Shown here: positions 53,282 through 61,831 of the stretch, in pieces
Numbering within the stretch: the first letter of the stretch is position 1
How the letters are laid out: every line of letters starts with the position of its first letter
Assembly (NCBI GenBank): GCA_900316015.1
Contig: ONBG01000007.1
Span: 24,522 to 88,521, forward strand
DNA: 64,000 nucleotides
Source of the DNA: an uncultured Prevotella sp.
GTDB taxonomy: Bacteria; Bacteroidota; Bacteroidia; Bacteroidales; Bacteroidaceae
Direction: 5' to 3'
Notes under the pieces: model-generated
Told to the model about the DNA's origin: nothing
Database searches by the model: none
The model's input: only the letters and a program-made list of their open reading frames with translations
Position numbers and translations under genes: made by a program

Positions 53282-53635
53282 TTATCTCGTTTTAAGAGGT
53301 GCTTTCTTCAAGGAATCGAGGTCTACTACATGAGCAGGCTGTGGCTTAACCGAAACAAGAAGGGCGCGAAGCGTGTCTCCGTCGCCCTTGATGTAGGAAA
53401 CAGTGACAGAGTCCTGAATGACCATGATCCCATCATTATATTCCGCATCTTTCAAAGAGAAGAGCAGGGTATCGCCATCGCTGACCACTCTCATGGCCTT
53501 CAAGGTGTCGCCAAGCTTACTCCCTTCGATATCGGAAACAACGCCTTTGGTTTCCTGAAGCTTCTGTTTGCAAGAAGTAACACCTACTGACAATAGTAAA
53601 AGCAGCAAGCCCGAAATAATAGATAATTTTCTCAT
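53282..53635 (-). CDS. Small lipoprotein of the left cassette
   Basis: A 117-aa protein starting MRKLSIISGLLLLLLSVGV with a lipobox VTSC (Cys near residue 22), so a lipoprotein. The mature part is Asp- and Val-rich (VVSDGDTLLFSLKDAEYNDG) and matches no family I recognise. A longer frame from 53692 is rejected because the signal peptide begins at 53635. It occupies the same place as the unrelated lipoprotein at 61292 in the right cassette. Confidence 0.75.
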   Translation of the reverse strand: MRKLSIISGLLLLLLSVGVTSCKQKLQETKGVVSDIEGSKLGDTLKAMRVVSDGDTLLFSLKDAEYNDGIMVIQDSVTVSYIKGDGDTLRALLVSVKPQPAHVVDLDSLKKAPLKTR

Positions 53636-53673
53636 TCTATTTGTTATATGTCCTACTATAAGTAGAGCTATCG

Positions 53674-53718
53674 AAAAAAGAGGGGAAACCATCCCCTACG
53701 GAATTATTCCCCCTCTTT
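53674..53718 (-). terminator. Terminator between the left surface protein and its lipoprotein
   Basis: On the minus strand AAAGAGGGG pairs with CCCCTCTTT around a loop of about 25 nt and is followed by T residues. Since no promoter box is visible before the lipoprotein, it may act as a partial terminator that lowers expression of the two downstream genes. Confidence 0.6.
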
Positions 53719-53758
53719 GATAGTGGAATTAACCTATATTGAAGATTAATCTAACGTC

Positions 53759-56524
53759 TTATTCAGCACGCTTTACAGTGAACGGCAACTTGTAAACATT
53801 GTCGTGACCGAAGGCATCCTTCAAGGTGATGGTCAATGTTGATGGAACATCAGCAACTGGGTTGGTTGTACCAGACTGCGGAGTGAATGTCATCGTGCCA
53901 TTTGCAATAGCTACTGTGAAGTAATCCTCATTGCCATTTGCATCGGATGTCAGCTTAGCAGTTGCAGATACATACTTAGATGTAAGCAGCGTGCTCAGCT
54001 TGCCACCGAATACAGAGTTATCAAACTTGTTAGTACCAATGATGTACTCGAGGAGATTAACATTTGTCTTCGTGTCTACGCCAATTGCACTTGCAGTGTT
54101 GTAAACGATATAGTTCACATCCTCAGTGAGGGTCTTGGTGCCAGACTTGTACTCACGCTTTCCAAATGCGTAGGTCTGAGCCGTTGTGTTCAGCGGGCAA
54201 GCGAAGATCGTGTTGACAGTCTCAACGTTCACGATGTAATCGTTCTTGTCAGGATCAGAGCTGATTGCACCATAGTTGTAACCGATGGTAGTCTCATGCT
54301 TGGTCACGTTGTCGATCAACTTCGTGCCGTTGTCATCAGCAGCATTGCTTACATTGATCTTCCAAGGTGTTGCAGAAGCGATGAGATTGTTTGCATATAC
54401 CTGCTTGTTACTTACTGTCTTGAGAGCAGCGTTTGCAATCTGAATATAGAATCCATCCTTCAAACCGTTGATTGCCTGGTTCAGGTCTTTGTAACCGTTA
54501 GCAGCATTAGCTGTTGTCCAAGCATCGTTTTCTGGATAGAGGTATGCAGTGTAAACACCATTTACCAACTGCTTATCCTTCCAAGAGTAGTTCATGAGAG
54601 CCTTTGTCGTCTCTGCGGTAGGCATAGTCTTGGTCAACTCAACATTGATCAGGTTCTCCTGGTTGCCCTTATCGTCCTTAGAAACGAGCTGGAAGTTAGC
54701 TGTTGCACCATCTTCCCAGTCTTTGATCTGGTTCTGGATTGTGAACTGAGCGTACTTAATTTCAGAGTTCTTAGTTGCAGCAGTGCCCTTGTCATCCTTT
54801 GCGTATGCAACGGCAGCAGTGATATCCTTACCATTTACCTTGAATGTAACAGTAGAAGGCAGAGCCTTACCATCCTTCAGAGAGCCAGAGATTGGCAACC
54901 AACCTGTAGTCTGATTATTTGCAGCAGCCTTTGTAGCAACGAATGAACCCTTTACAGAAGCAGCATTAGCATCCTCGCCAACGAATACATAGAATGCAGC
55001 ACCGTCAGCATCAACGAGTGTACCGTCATAGTTGACAGCGAAGATACGGAAACCAACCTCATCACCCTTTACTTCAGGGAGAGTTACGCTAACCTGACCT
55101 TTGCCAGTACCGTTGTTCACGTCGATTACCTGGCTCAAGCCCTTGTAAGAATAAGAGTTCCAAGCATTGATCTCAGAAGCATCGCTTTCTCCTACGAACC
55201 AGTCATCACGAACTACATAGAACTTGTCAACGTTCTGCAAACCGCTGAAGTCGATAACGATGTTCTCACCGCTTGTAGCAGGGATATCAGCATAATTTTT
55301 GCGAGTTTCACGATCCTTGATCTGATCAAGAGTCTTTGCATTAGCCTCTGTCATGGTGTTCTCGGAGTAGATCTTCACAGCACGCAAGGTTGTTGCACCC
55401 TTATAAGCTGTAGGATCATTTACCTCGAAGTCACGAGTCGTGATCGCATAACGATCCTTCGTATCTGTGCCCTGAGCCTCGTCGTTCACGCTTGTGTTGT
55501 TGATTGCAACGAAGAATGCTACACGACCATTATCTTTTGTAACAGCCTTCTTCAAAGCAGCGTCAGTTGTGTTAGGAGCAACCTTCAGGGAAACAACGAA
55601 GAGACCACCCTCGCTTGCTGCACGGGTAGCAACCTGATCGAATGCCCAAACAGAGTCAACAGCGAGAACCTTCAGCTCCTCACCCTTAGAGTTCACAATC
55701 TTAACCATATCCTTGGTAACCTGAGCGTTAGCTGGGTTAACACGTACTACAACCTGAGCTGGGAAGCTAATGGTAGCGTCCTTGGTATACTGAGCCTTAG
55801 GAGTAGCATTATTCTGGATGGTCTTCTGGTTAGCCGTAATCTTTTCATTACCGAAGGTCAGATCATTGCTAATTGCACCAGTCTCGAATGTGATATAGTT
55901 AGCTTTGTCTGCGTTTGCAAACACGAAATTGCCAGTAGCATCGAGCGTACCGAAGAGCTCAACATTGCTAACTGCGCTCCAGATACCGCTAACAGCAGCC
56001 TTGAACTTCTTTACGTTATCTGCCAACTCTTTGAGCTGAGCGTCGTTTGTCTCAGCATACTTAGCATACTCGTCCTGCATGGTCTTGACAGCCTTCTGCA
56101 GTTCTCCAGCCAAAGCAGAGTTTGCAGCAGCCTGCTTCAAAGCCTCACTTGCATCAGCAGCAGCAGCGTCAGCAGCTTTCTTTGCTTCCTCAGCAACAGT
56201 CTTTGCAGTAGTAGCAGCTGTAGAAGCGTCAGAAGCCTGCTTTACAGCCTCAGCAACCTGTGCTGCAGCCTGTGTAGCAGCATCTTTGGCAGCCTGAACG
56301 TCAGCCTTATTAGCTGTAGCCTGTGCCAATGCGTTGTCAGCTGTCGTCTTCACGCTGGTCAACGTGCTTGAGAGGTTGTCCAAGTCAGTCTTCAGGGCTG
56401 CCTTGTCAATCTGAGCCTGTAAGTCATTGATGTCGTCATCGTAATCCTTACAAGACGTAAACATACTCATAGATGCGATGAAGAACGCACCCATAAGCAA
56501 CGTACTAAAAATTTTTCTTTTCAT
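53759..56524 (-). CDS. Large surface lipoprotein, left cassette (predicted ON)
   Basis: A 921-aa protein with signal peptide MKRKIFSTLLMGAFFIASMS and lipobox FTSC (Cys25), followed by KDYDDDINDLQ. Residues 26-175 are Ala-rich heptads (coiled coil). The rest (about 190-921) is beta-rich with Ser/Thr/Asn content and no family I recognise; it resembles repeated Ig-like or propeller-like surface domains. The first 68 nt of the gene and 24 nt of leader lie in the left 92-bp inverted repeat. A promoter inside the invertible segment (56556-56587) faces it. Probably a surface or fibre antigen. Confidence 0.8.
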   Translation of the reverse strand: MKRKIFSTLLMGAFFIASMSMFTSCKDYDDDINDLQAQIDKAALKTDLDNLSSTLTSVKTTADNALAQATANKADVQAAKDAATQAAAQVAEAVKQASDASTAATTAKTVAEEAKKAADAAAADASEALKQAAANSALAGELQKAVKTMQDEYAKYAETNDAQLKELADNVKKFKAAVSGIWSAVSNVELFGTLDATGNFVFANADKANYITFETGAISNDLTFGNEKITANQKTIQNNATPKAQYTKDATISFPAQVVVRVNPANAQVTKDMVKIVNSKGEELKVLAVDSVWAFDQVATRAASEGGLFVVSLKVAPNTTDAALKKAVTKDNGRVAFFVAINNTSVNDEAQGTDTKDRYAITTRDFEVNDPTAYKGATTLRAVKIYSENTMTEANAKTLDQIKDRETRKNYADIPATSGENIVIDFSGLQNVDKFYVVRDDWFVGESDASEINAWNSYSYKGLSQVIDVNNGTGKGQVSVTLPEVKGDEVGFRIFAVNYDGTLVDADGAAFYVFVGEDANAASVKGSFVATKAAANNQTTGWLPISGSLKDGKALPSTVTFKVNGKDITAAVAYAKDDKGTAATKNSEIKYAQFTIQNQIKDWEDGATANFQLVSKDDKGNQENLINVELTKTMPTAETTKALMNYSWKDKQLVNGVYTAYLYPENDAWTTANAANGYKDLNQAINGLKDGFYIQIANAALKTVSNKQVYANNLIASATPWKINVSNAADDNGTKLIDNVTKHETTIGYNYGAISSDPDKNDYIVNVETVNTIFACPLNTTAQTYAFGKREYKSGTKTLTEDVNYIVYNTASAIGVDTKTNVNLLEYIIGTNKFDNSVFGGKLSTLLTSKYVSATAKLTSDANGNEDYFTVAIANGTMTFTPQSGTTNPVADVPSTLTITLKDAFGHDNVYKLPFTVKRAE

Positions 56525-56548
56525 ACGATAATTTTTAAATTAAACAAT
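56457..56548 (-). repeat. Left 92-bp inverted repeat of the invertible segment
   Basis: It matches the reverse complement of 58080-58171 at all 92 positions. It covers 24 nt upstream of the start codon and 68 nt of coding sequence (signal peptide through MFT) of the left surface protein. With the recombinase between the two copies it is the expected crossover region for inversion. Confidence 0.95.
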
Positions 56549-56917
56549 TTCGGTGCAAATATAGAGATAAATATTAAAACAAACAAATAAAATTGGGATT
56601 TTTTTAATTTTAAGTCACGAAAAACTTCACTTTCACCTGTTTCAAACCCCTTTGGACTACGGTCACCCTTCCATTGTCCCTTCACAAAGGGCTGTCCTCA
56701 AGTTTTACGGGGGAGTTCCACGGCGATTCCCTTCTTCTCCTCTATATAATATGTTTACCAACATCCCTGATCATCAAGTTTGACTTTTTTTCTAAAACTT
56801 TTACTTTCCTATCCGGGAAAAATGGCTATGTTTGTAGCGACAACTTCTATCCACTTTCCAAGAAGATGCAAGGTTCCACTAACTTAGGACGTTGCATCGC
56901 ACTATTTTAGACAAATT
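56525..56917. other. Region between left surface gene and recombinase
   Basis: This 393-nt stretch holds the end of the left repeat, the invertible promoter facing left, and the upstream region of the recombinase. TATGTTTG at 56827-56834 (plus) is a -7-like box for the recombinase with a weak -33. No other gene is supported. Confidence 0.5.
56556..56587 (-). promoter_or_regulatory. Invertible promoter
   Basis: On the minus strand TTTG (56587-56584), 20 nt, TATATTTG (56563-56556). Transcription should start near 56550, at the edge of the left repeat, and run into the left surface lipoprotein. It is the only consensus promoter found at either end of the invertible segment. Confidence 0.75.
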
Positions 56918-57913
56918 ATGACAGTAATCAAAATCATGCTCTCACCCCAGTTGCTTCAGCAACTTGGTGAAGACATCGTCATACAGATTGACGAGAGCAA
57001 CTTGCAAACGACAGATGAAAGGCAGGTTTCCTTGTTCTGTTATATGACAGCCACTATCCGGCACCTGAAGGAAAGTGGGCATGTCAGAACTTCGGAGACT
57101 TATGCCTGTGCTCTTCGGAGCATTCGACGCTACCTGAAAGGCAAAGATATCAGTCTGAGCTTGCTGACTGATCAAGTAACAACGGGCTATGAAAGTTACC
57201 TGAAAGACACTCATGTATCGCTCAATACCATTTCTTTCTACATGAGGATCCTCAGGGCAGTGTACAACCGAGCCGTGAAAGAGGGCATCATGCCCGATCA
57301 AAAACCGTTCGACCCTGTTTACACGGGGATCGCCAAAACGGTAAAGCGGGCGATCTCCCTGTCCATGATCCGGCAGATCAAGGATGCTTCAGGACTTACA
57401 CGCGCCCAATGCTTCGCGCGGGACATGTTCCTGTTCAGTTTCTACACGCGCGGGATGTCGTTCGTTGATATGGCTCTCTTAAGAAAAGACAACCTAAAAG
57501 ACGGGTTTCTGGTCTATCAGCGGAAGAAGACCGGGCAAACGCTGAAGGTCAGGTGGAAGGGATGCATCCAGGACATCATCGACAGGAATCCCTCGTTGGA
57601 CGGCATCCACTTGCTTCCCATTATCGACAAGGGGAAGAAAGACGAGCGCAAACAATACCAACGACGGCAGTATGCTGTGCATAACGCTTTGAGGAAGATC
57701 GCCCAGCAATTAGGGTTGAGTTGTCGCCTCACCATGTATGTGGCACGGCATTCCTGGGCAAGCATTGCCAAAGAGCTCCACGTTCCTTTGTCGGTCATCA
57801 GCGACAGCATGGGCCATACCTCTGAAAGAACTACACAAATCTACCTCAATTCAATCGACGCATCACAGATTGACGATGCGAACGACATGATCTTAGAGCG
57901 GATCCTTCAGTAA
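56918..57913 (+). CDS. Tyrosine recombinase (DNA invertase)
   Basis: A 331-aa site-specific recombinase of the Bacteroidetes integrase type. An N-terminal SAM-like DNA-binding region (about 35-150) is followed by the catalytic domain. The first Arg is in YTRGMSFVDMALL, Lys in KKTGQTLK, the second Arg in YVARHSWAS (with Tyr at the usual His of HxxR), then MGHTSERTTQIYLNS with His and the nucleophile Tyr. It is the only gene in the segment between the 92-bp repeats, and its product is the likely catalyst of inversion, although a recombinase encoded elsewhere is possible. Confidence 0.92.
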   Translation: MTVIKIMLSPQLLQQLGEDIVIQIDESNLQTTDERQVSLFCYMTATIRHLKESGHVRTSETYACALRSIRRYLKGKDISLSLLTDQVTTGYESYLKDTHVSLNTISFYMRILRAVYNRAVKEGIMPDQKPFDPVYTGIAKTVKRAISLSMIRQIKDASGLTRAQCFARDMFLFSFYTRGMSFVDMALLRKDNLKDGFLVYQRKKTGQTLKVRWKGCIQDIIDRNPSLDGIHLLPIIDKGKKDERKQYQRRQYAVHNALRKIAQQLGLSCRLTMYVARHSWASIAKELHVPLSVISDSMGHTSERTTQIYLNSIDASQIDDANDMILERILQ

Positions 57914-58015
57914 TCCGTCCTATGATCCATGTTTTCTATAGTGGAGGGGACATGCCTGATAGCGTGCCCCCAAGTCCTTGTATTGTCTTTTTTTCTAAGT
58001 AACGGATGGAGCCAG

Positions 58016-58042
58016 ATCCAATCTCCTAGGGAGAGATTGGAT
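58016..58042. terminator. Hairpin at the right end of the invertible segment
   Basis: ATCCAATCTC (58016-58025) and GAGATTGGAT (58033-58042) form a 10-bp perfect stem with a 7-nt loop. No T-run follows in either direction. It lies between the recombinase and the right cassette and may block read-through; as part of the segment it would flip with it. Confidence 0.45.
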
Positions 58043-58079
58043 AGAGTCGATATAGAGAAAAGACATATTAATTTTATAT

Positions 58080-58171
58080 ATTGTTTAATTTAAAAATTAT
58101 CGTATGAAAAGAAAAATTTTTAGTACGTTGCTTATGGGTGCGTTCTTCATCGCATCTATGAGTATGTTTAC
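58080..58171 (+). repeat. Right 92-bp inverted repeat of the invertible segment
   Basis: It is identical in reverse complement to 56457-56548. It covers 24 nt of leader and the first 68 nt of the right surface gene. Directly at its inner-coding end (58171) the two genes diverge. Confidence 0.95.
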
Positions 58172-61100
58172 CCTGAAGACTCAGCTGACTACACTGCAGA
58201 CCACTCTGAAGAGTGTGCAGGATGCTGCTGCTACTTATGAGTCTAAGACAGACCATGATGCAGACATCGCCACTCTGTCTGGTAAGATCGCCAATCTTGT
58301 GACCGCTGAAAAACTGCAGTCAGCCATCGATGACATCAATACGTTGCTCGCTGGCAAGGCTTCTCAGGCTGACCTCGAGGCTCTTCAGACCAAGATCAAT
58401 GCTATTGATCCTGAACTGAACACCTTGAAGACAAAGGTTGCTGACCTTGAGTCTGCAAAGGAGAACATCAATAGCCAGTTGCAGGTTTTGACAGAGTTGG
58501 CTTCTAAGATGGATGCTACCAAGATCCAGAGCACCATCGATGCGATCAAGGCTATCCAGGATGGTCTGGGCACTGGTGATGATACGGCTGCATTGAAAGA
58601 GAAAATGGCTCAGATCTCTAAGTTGGTTGATGCCCTCTCTGCTAATGGCAACATCATCACGAACTTCGTTACCCGTCAGCTCGCTTCTTTGACTTTCGTT
58701 CCTCGCCTGTTTGTAAGTGGTATCGAGACAGCAAGCGTTCCTGCTTTGCAGGGCAAGTTCCTGACAACTCCTAAGGATTATAAGTATACGACAACGAACA
58801 CCGCTGCTACAAAAGACTCTATCATCTCTGGTATCGGCGTTGCTGAATATCACGTAAGTCCTACTACTGCCAACCTCGTTGGTTCTACTACGGGCTTCTA
58901 TTCACTCGTTGCTGACGTTCGTTCTGGTGCAAACCTGATCGCTCCGACAGATTATGCAAAGTCTTTGACACAGGAAGTTGTTGATTCTCTGTATGACAAG
59001 GCTGAGGGTATCTTGAAGGTTCCTTTCAAGGCTGACTGGACAACGATCAACAAGAAGGTTGGTCAGGGTCAGGCTGTTATCGCAGCTCTCCAGGTATCTC
59101 GCACGGATACAACCATTACCTCTGACTATGCACAGTTCGTAGCTACGAAATACACTGACTTGAAACTTGCTGATATCTTCGATCCTAAGGGTAATACAAC
59201 AGTGTGTGACATCTCTGGCGTGGCAAGCACAACCAAGCATATTGCTACATTGTGGGATGAAGTTTCTGCTACGGATGGTTCTGACTATACACATGCTGTA
59301 GCTTACAACGGCTCTCTGAACCTCGATTCTATCGTGAAGACTCACGGAACCGTGACTGCTGATGGTGCAAGCAATGAAATCCAGCTGACTGATGCTGAAC
59401 TCCAGGCTTTAGGTCTCCACTACCAGTACACGATCGTTCCTTGGACTATCGGTTCCAACGGTACGGACGAGGCTGCTCACCTGCAGATTACCAACGGTGT
59501 GGCTTACCCACGTGACGTGACCGCTGATGGCAAGCGTATTGATGACAAGGTAGCAAGTCCTGCTTCTGTAGGTCGTACTCCTGTCGTATTGGTTGAGTTG
59601 GTTGATGCTTCTGGCAAGGTATTCGCAGAAGGCTACATCAAGATCAAGATCTCTACCGTTGCTGAGGCTCTGAACGCACAGGTTGCTCCTGCGCTCGATA
59701 TGACCAACGATATCTATGCTGGTTGCGAGGATGCAAATGGCAAGCTCACTTGGAGTACTGTTGAGTACAACATCTACAACAACTTGCTGAGCATCTCTAA
59801 GGCACAGTTCGAGAACAACTACGAATTCTACACTGATTCTCTGTTTATCACAAAGGATGAGAAGAAGTTCGTTGCAGTGGCTCAAGGTGACTCTTTAGGT
59901 ACAGTTGCTGAGGTAAAAGACGCTAATGATCCTACTACCAATATTTTGCAGTGGACATTGACTGGTGCACAGCTCGACAAGCTGAGAAGTGTACTCGATA
60001 CCAATAATGACGGTACTTCTGACGTAGCTCTGAAGGTTTACGCTTATTACAAGAAGAAGAATGAAACTTCTAAGACAGGTGTCTTCGTTCCTCTGCAGTA
60101 TGCTGCTGGCAAGATCCACTATGCAGTAGGTACAATCGGTGGCAAGGTTCTCGGTTACTGGTACGGCTTGAACAGCTCAAGTGCTGGCGAACAGGAAGTA
60201 CGTGTGAACGTTCCAGTTCCAACAGCTAAGGATAGCCTTCTTCAAAGCGCAGAGTTCACTAAGAACCTGAATGAGTACTTTACCTCCAATGCTGTTAAGG
60301 TAAATGGCATTGATACTGCTAAGTTCAAGTCATTCAAGGATGCTCAGATCGAATATCAGCTCACGACTCCTGCTGTAGCTAAGGGCAATGCAACCTTCAA
60401 TGCAACGAAGGATAACACATGGACTGTAAACTCTATCTCTGGCACAACTTATACATTGAAGTTGGCTGATGCCAATACAATCCAGGTTGTGAAGGCTGGT
60501 AAGGAAGCTATCACTCCGGTTGACTTGATTACTTTGAATGGTTCTAAGATCACTTATGTAGAGGGTACTGTTCAGGACGATATCTTGAACTACGTAGATC
60601 ACAATGCACTCGGCGAGATTGAGACACTGACCGCTTACATCCAGGTAGGTGTTAAGACCACATGTGGTACTTATGCACAGATCACGAACCCGTACTTCAA
60701 TGTACGCTTCCTCCGTCCGGTTAACTTGTCTGCAGCTAATGGCGTTACCATTGAGGATGCTCCTAATAATGGTATGGACATCGCATTAGCTAAGCTCGTT
60801 ACCGTAACAGACTGGCGTGATTACGTAGGTTATCCTCACGGTGATAGCAGACTGAACACGAAGTGGGCTTCTGATCCTTCTGTTAAGCAGTTCGCATACT
60901 ATTACTATCAGCTCAAGATCGTTACCGACGTGGATGCTATCTATACGGATATCGCACAGAGTGAGTCTGTACGTAACGCTGATCCTCTGACCAGTGCTTC
61001 CGCTATTGAGAAACTCAATAAGACAACAGAAATCTCTGGTATCAACATCACAAAGGTTAACGATGCTACCTTGCACTATACCAACAACGGCGCGAACGTT

Positions 61101-61214
61101 CAGAAGTTCCACCTGTATGTACCGGTATCTGTAGAGTATGTATTCGGTAAGCCATCTGTTCAGAAGACTTATGCAGTGATCACTGTTCAGAAGACTGTTC
61201 AGAACGCAAAATAA
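58104..61214 (+). CDS. Large surface protein, right cassette (predicted OFF), no lipobox
   Basis: A 1036-aa protein whose first 22 residues are identical to those of the left lipoprotein, then FTLKTQL instead of FTSCKDYDDD. The Cys of the lipobox and 19 neighbouring residues are missing relative to the left protein. Residues 23-190 are predicted coiled coil (TLQTTLKSVQD, LQTKINAIDPELNTLKTKV); the remainder is a long beta-rich Ser/Thr/Asp/Asn part with no family I recognise, not closely similar to the left protein. No consensus promoter faces the gene in this orientation. Without Cys it may be secreted or remain unprocessed. Confidence 0.78.
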   Translation: MKRKIFSTLLMGAFFIASMSMFTLKTQLTTLQTTLKSVQDAAATYESKTDHDADIATLSGKIANLVTAEKLQSAIDDINTLLAGKASQADLEALQTKINAIDPELNTLKTKVADLESAKENINSQLQVLTELASKMDATKIQSTIDAIKAIQDGLGTGDDTAALKEKMAQISKLVDALSANGNIITNFVTRQLASLTFVPRLFVSGIETASVPALQGKFLTTPKDYKYTTTNTAATKDSIISGIGVAEYHVSPTTANLVGSTTGFYSLVADVRSGANLIAPTDYAKSLTQEVVDSLYDKAEGILKVPFKADWTTINKKVGQGQAVIAALQVSRTDTTITSDYAQFVATKYTDLKLADIFDPKGNTTVCDISGVASTTKHIATLWDEVSATDGSDYTHAVAYNGSLNLDSIVKTHGTVTADGASNEIQLTDAELQALGLHYQYTIVPWTIGSNGTDEAAHLQITNGVAYPRDVTADGKRIDDKVASPASVGRTPVVLVELVDASGKVFAEGYIKIKISTVAEALNAQVAPALDMTNDIYAGCEDANGKLTWSTVEYNIYNNLLSISKAQFENNYEFYTDSLFITKDEKKFVAVAQGDSLGTVAEVKDANDPTTNILQWTLTGAQLDKLRSVLDTNNDGTSDVALKVYAYYKKKNETSKTGVFVPLQYAAGKIHYAVGTIGGKVLGYWYGLNSSSAGEQEVRVNVPVPTAKDSLLQSAEFTKNLNEYFTSNAVKVNGIDTAKFKSFKDAQIEYQLTTPAVAKGNATFNATKDNTWTVNSISGTTYTLKLADANTIQVVKAGKEAITPVDLITLNGSKITYVEGTVQDDILNYVDHNALGEIETLTAYIQVGVKTTCGTYAQITNPYFNVRFLRPVNLSAANGVTIEDAPNNGMDIALAKLVTVTDWRDYVGYPHGDSRLNTKWASDPSVKQFAYYYYQLKIVTDVDAIYTDIAQSESVRNADPLTSASAIEKLNKTTEISGINITKVNDATLHYTNNGANVQKFHLYVPVSVEYVFGKPSVQKTYAVITVQKTVQNAK

Positions 61215-61232
61215 TCGATAACGCTTATCGAT
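61214..61232 (+). terminator. Hairpin at the stop codon of the right surface gene
   Basis: ATCGATAA-CGC-TTATCGAT is a perfect 8-bp inverted repeat starting at the last base of the stop codon. A second hairpin with a T-run follows at 61244-61273. Confidence 0.5.
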
Positions 61233-61243
61233 GAAATTATGGA

Positions 61244-61273
61244 GGGGGTGTCAACTCGTTGGCACCCCTTTTT
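61244..61273 (+). terminator. Intrinsic terminator in the right cassette
   Basis: GGGGTG-T-CAAC pairs with GTTG-G-CACCCC and is followed by TTTTT. As in the left cassette, it lies between the large surface gene and the small lipoprotein, so the two cassettes share an attenuated-operon layout. Confidence 0.75.
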
Positions 61274-61291
61274 AAACTTAAAGCTATTGAA

Positions 61292-61810
61292 ATGAGGTCA
61301 AAGTATTTATTCTTAATTCTGTTACTCTCAGTTTTTTGCTTAAGTTCATGTAAGAAGAAACAGAGTCCCGCCGAGCAATTGCAAGAGCAGGAGCAGGAGT
61401 TTATCCGTCAGCCGGAGATGGAGCTGAGTGCCAATGATACCAACCAGGTGAACAGCTTGGTGAGCTATTATCTGGAGTGCCTCCACCAGAAGCAGGTTGA
61501 CAAGGCCATGAACATGCTTTATTTTGTGAAGGGCGACTCTATTACCCGCCTTCCTAAGAACTATTATGATACCCAGAAGGCTGCGCTCACGCGTTTCGCC
61601 GGTTATAAGTATCAGGTTGAGTATCTCAAGTTTCTCAGAGAGACAGATTGTGAAGTCAAATATAACGTGATCCTGTTTGACAGGAAGCCGGGCGACACCC
61701 GTCCGAACACCTTGGGCTTTATGTTGAAGCCCGTGAGGAAGAGCGGTAAGTGGTACCTGACCCTTGCAGATTTCGATGGCAATACGATTGGTTCACAATT
61801 GCAGCATTAA
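61292..61810 (+). CDS. Small lipoprotein of the right cassette
   Basis: A 172-aa protein starting MRSKYLFLILLLSVFCLSSCKKK, with lipobox LSSC (Cys20). The mature part is acidic and helical at first (EQLQEQEQEFIRQPEMELS), then ends in a beta-rich KSGKWYLTLADFDGNTIG. It recalls a small NTF2-like or DUF4878-type lipoprotein, but I cannot assign a family. The ATG at 61292 is chosen over a TTG at 61259. It precedes the OmpA gene by 21 nt, and is unrelated in sequence to the left-cassette lipoprotein. Confidence 0.78.
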   Translation: MRSKYLFLILLLSVFCLSSCKKKQSPAEQLQEQEQEFIRQPEMELSANDTNQVNSLVSYYLECLHQKQVDKAMNMLYFVKGDSITRLPKNYYDTQKAALTRFAGYKYQVEYLKFLRETDCEVKYNVILFDRKPGDTRPNTLGFMLKPVRKSGKWYLTLADFDGNTIGSQLQH

Positions 61811-61831
61811 ATTATTAATTTAAAGTATATT

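Larger units (their letters stand above)
56549..58079. mobile_element. Invertible DNA segment (1531 bp) carrying its recombinase
   Basis: The segment is bounded by perfect 92-bp inverted repeats and encodes one tyrosine recombinase. It contains one consensus promoter, at its left end, pointing outward into the left cassette; its right end has no such promoter. Inversion would move the promoter to 58041-58072, facing the right cassette. Structure is seen directly; inversion in the cell is inferred. Confidence 0.85.

Noticed and set aside
56674-56910. A 78-codon frame upstream of the recombinase
   Set aside because: No domain or signal; it lies in the control region of the recombinase.
56549-58079. 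Integrative element or phage remnant
   Set aside because: The recombinase is of integrase type, but no cargo or attachment duplication is seen; perfect long inverted repeats fit an inversion system much better.
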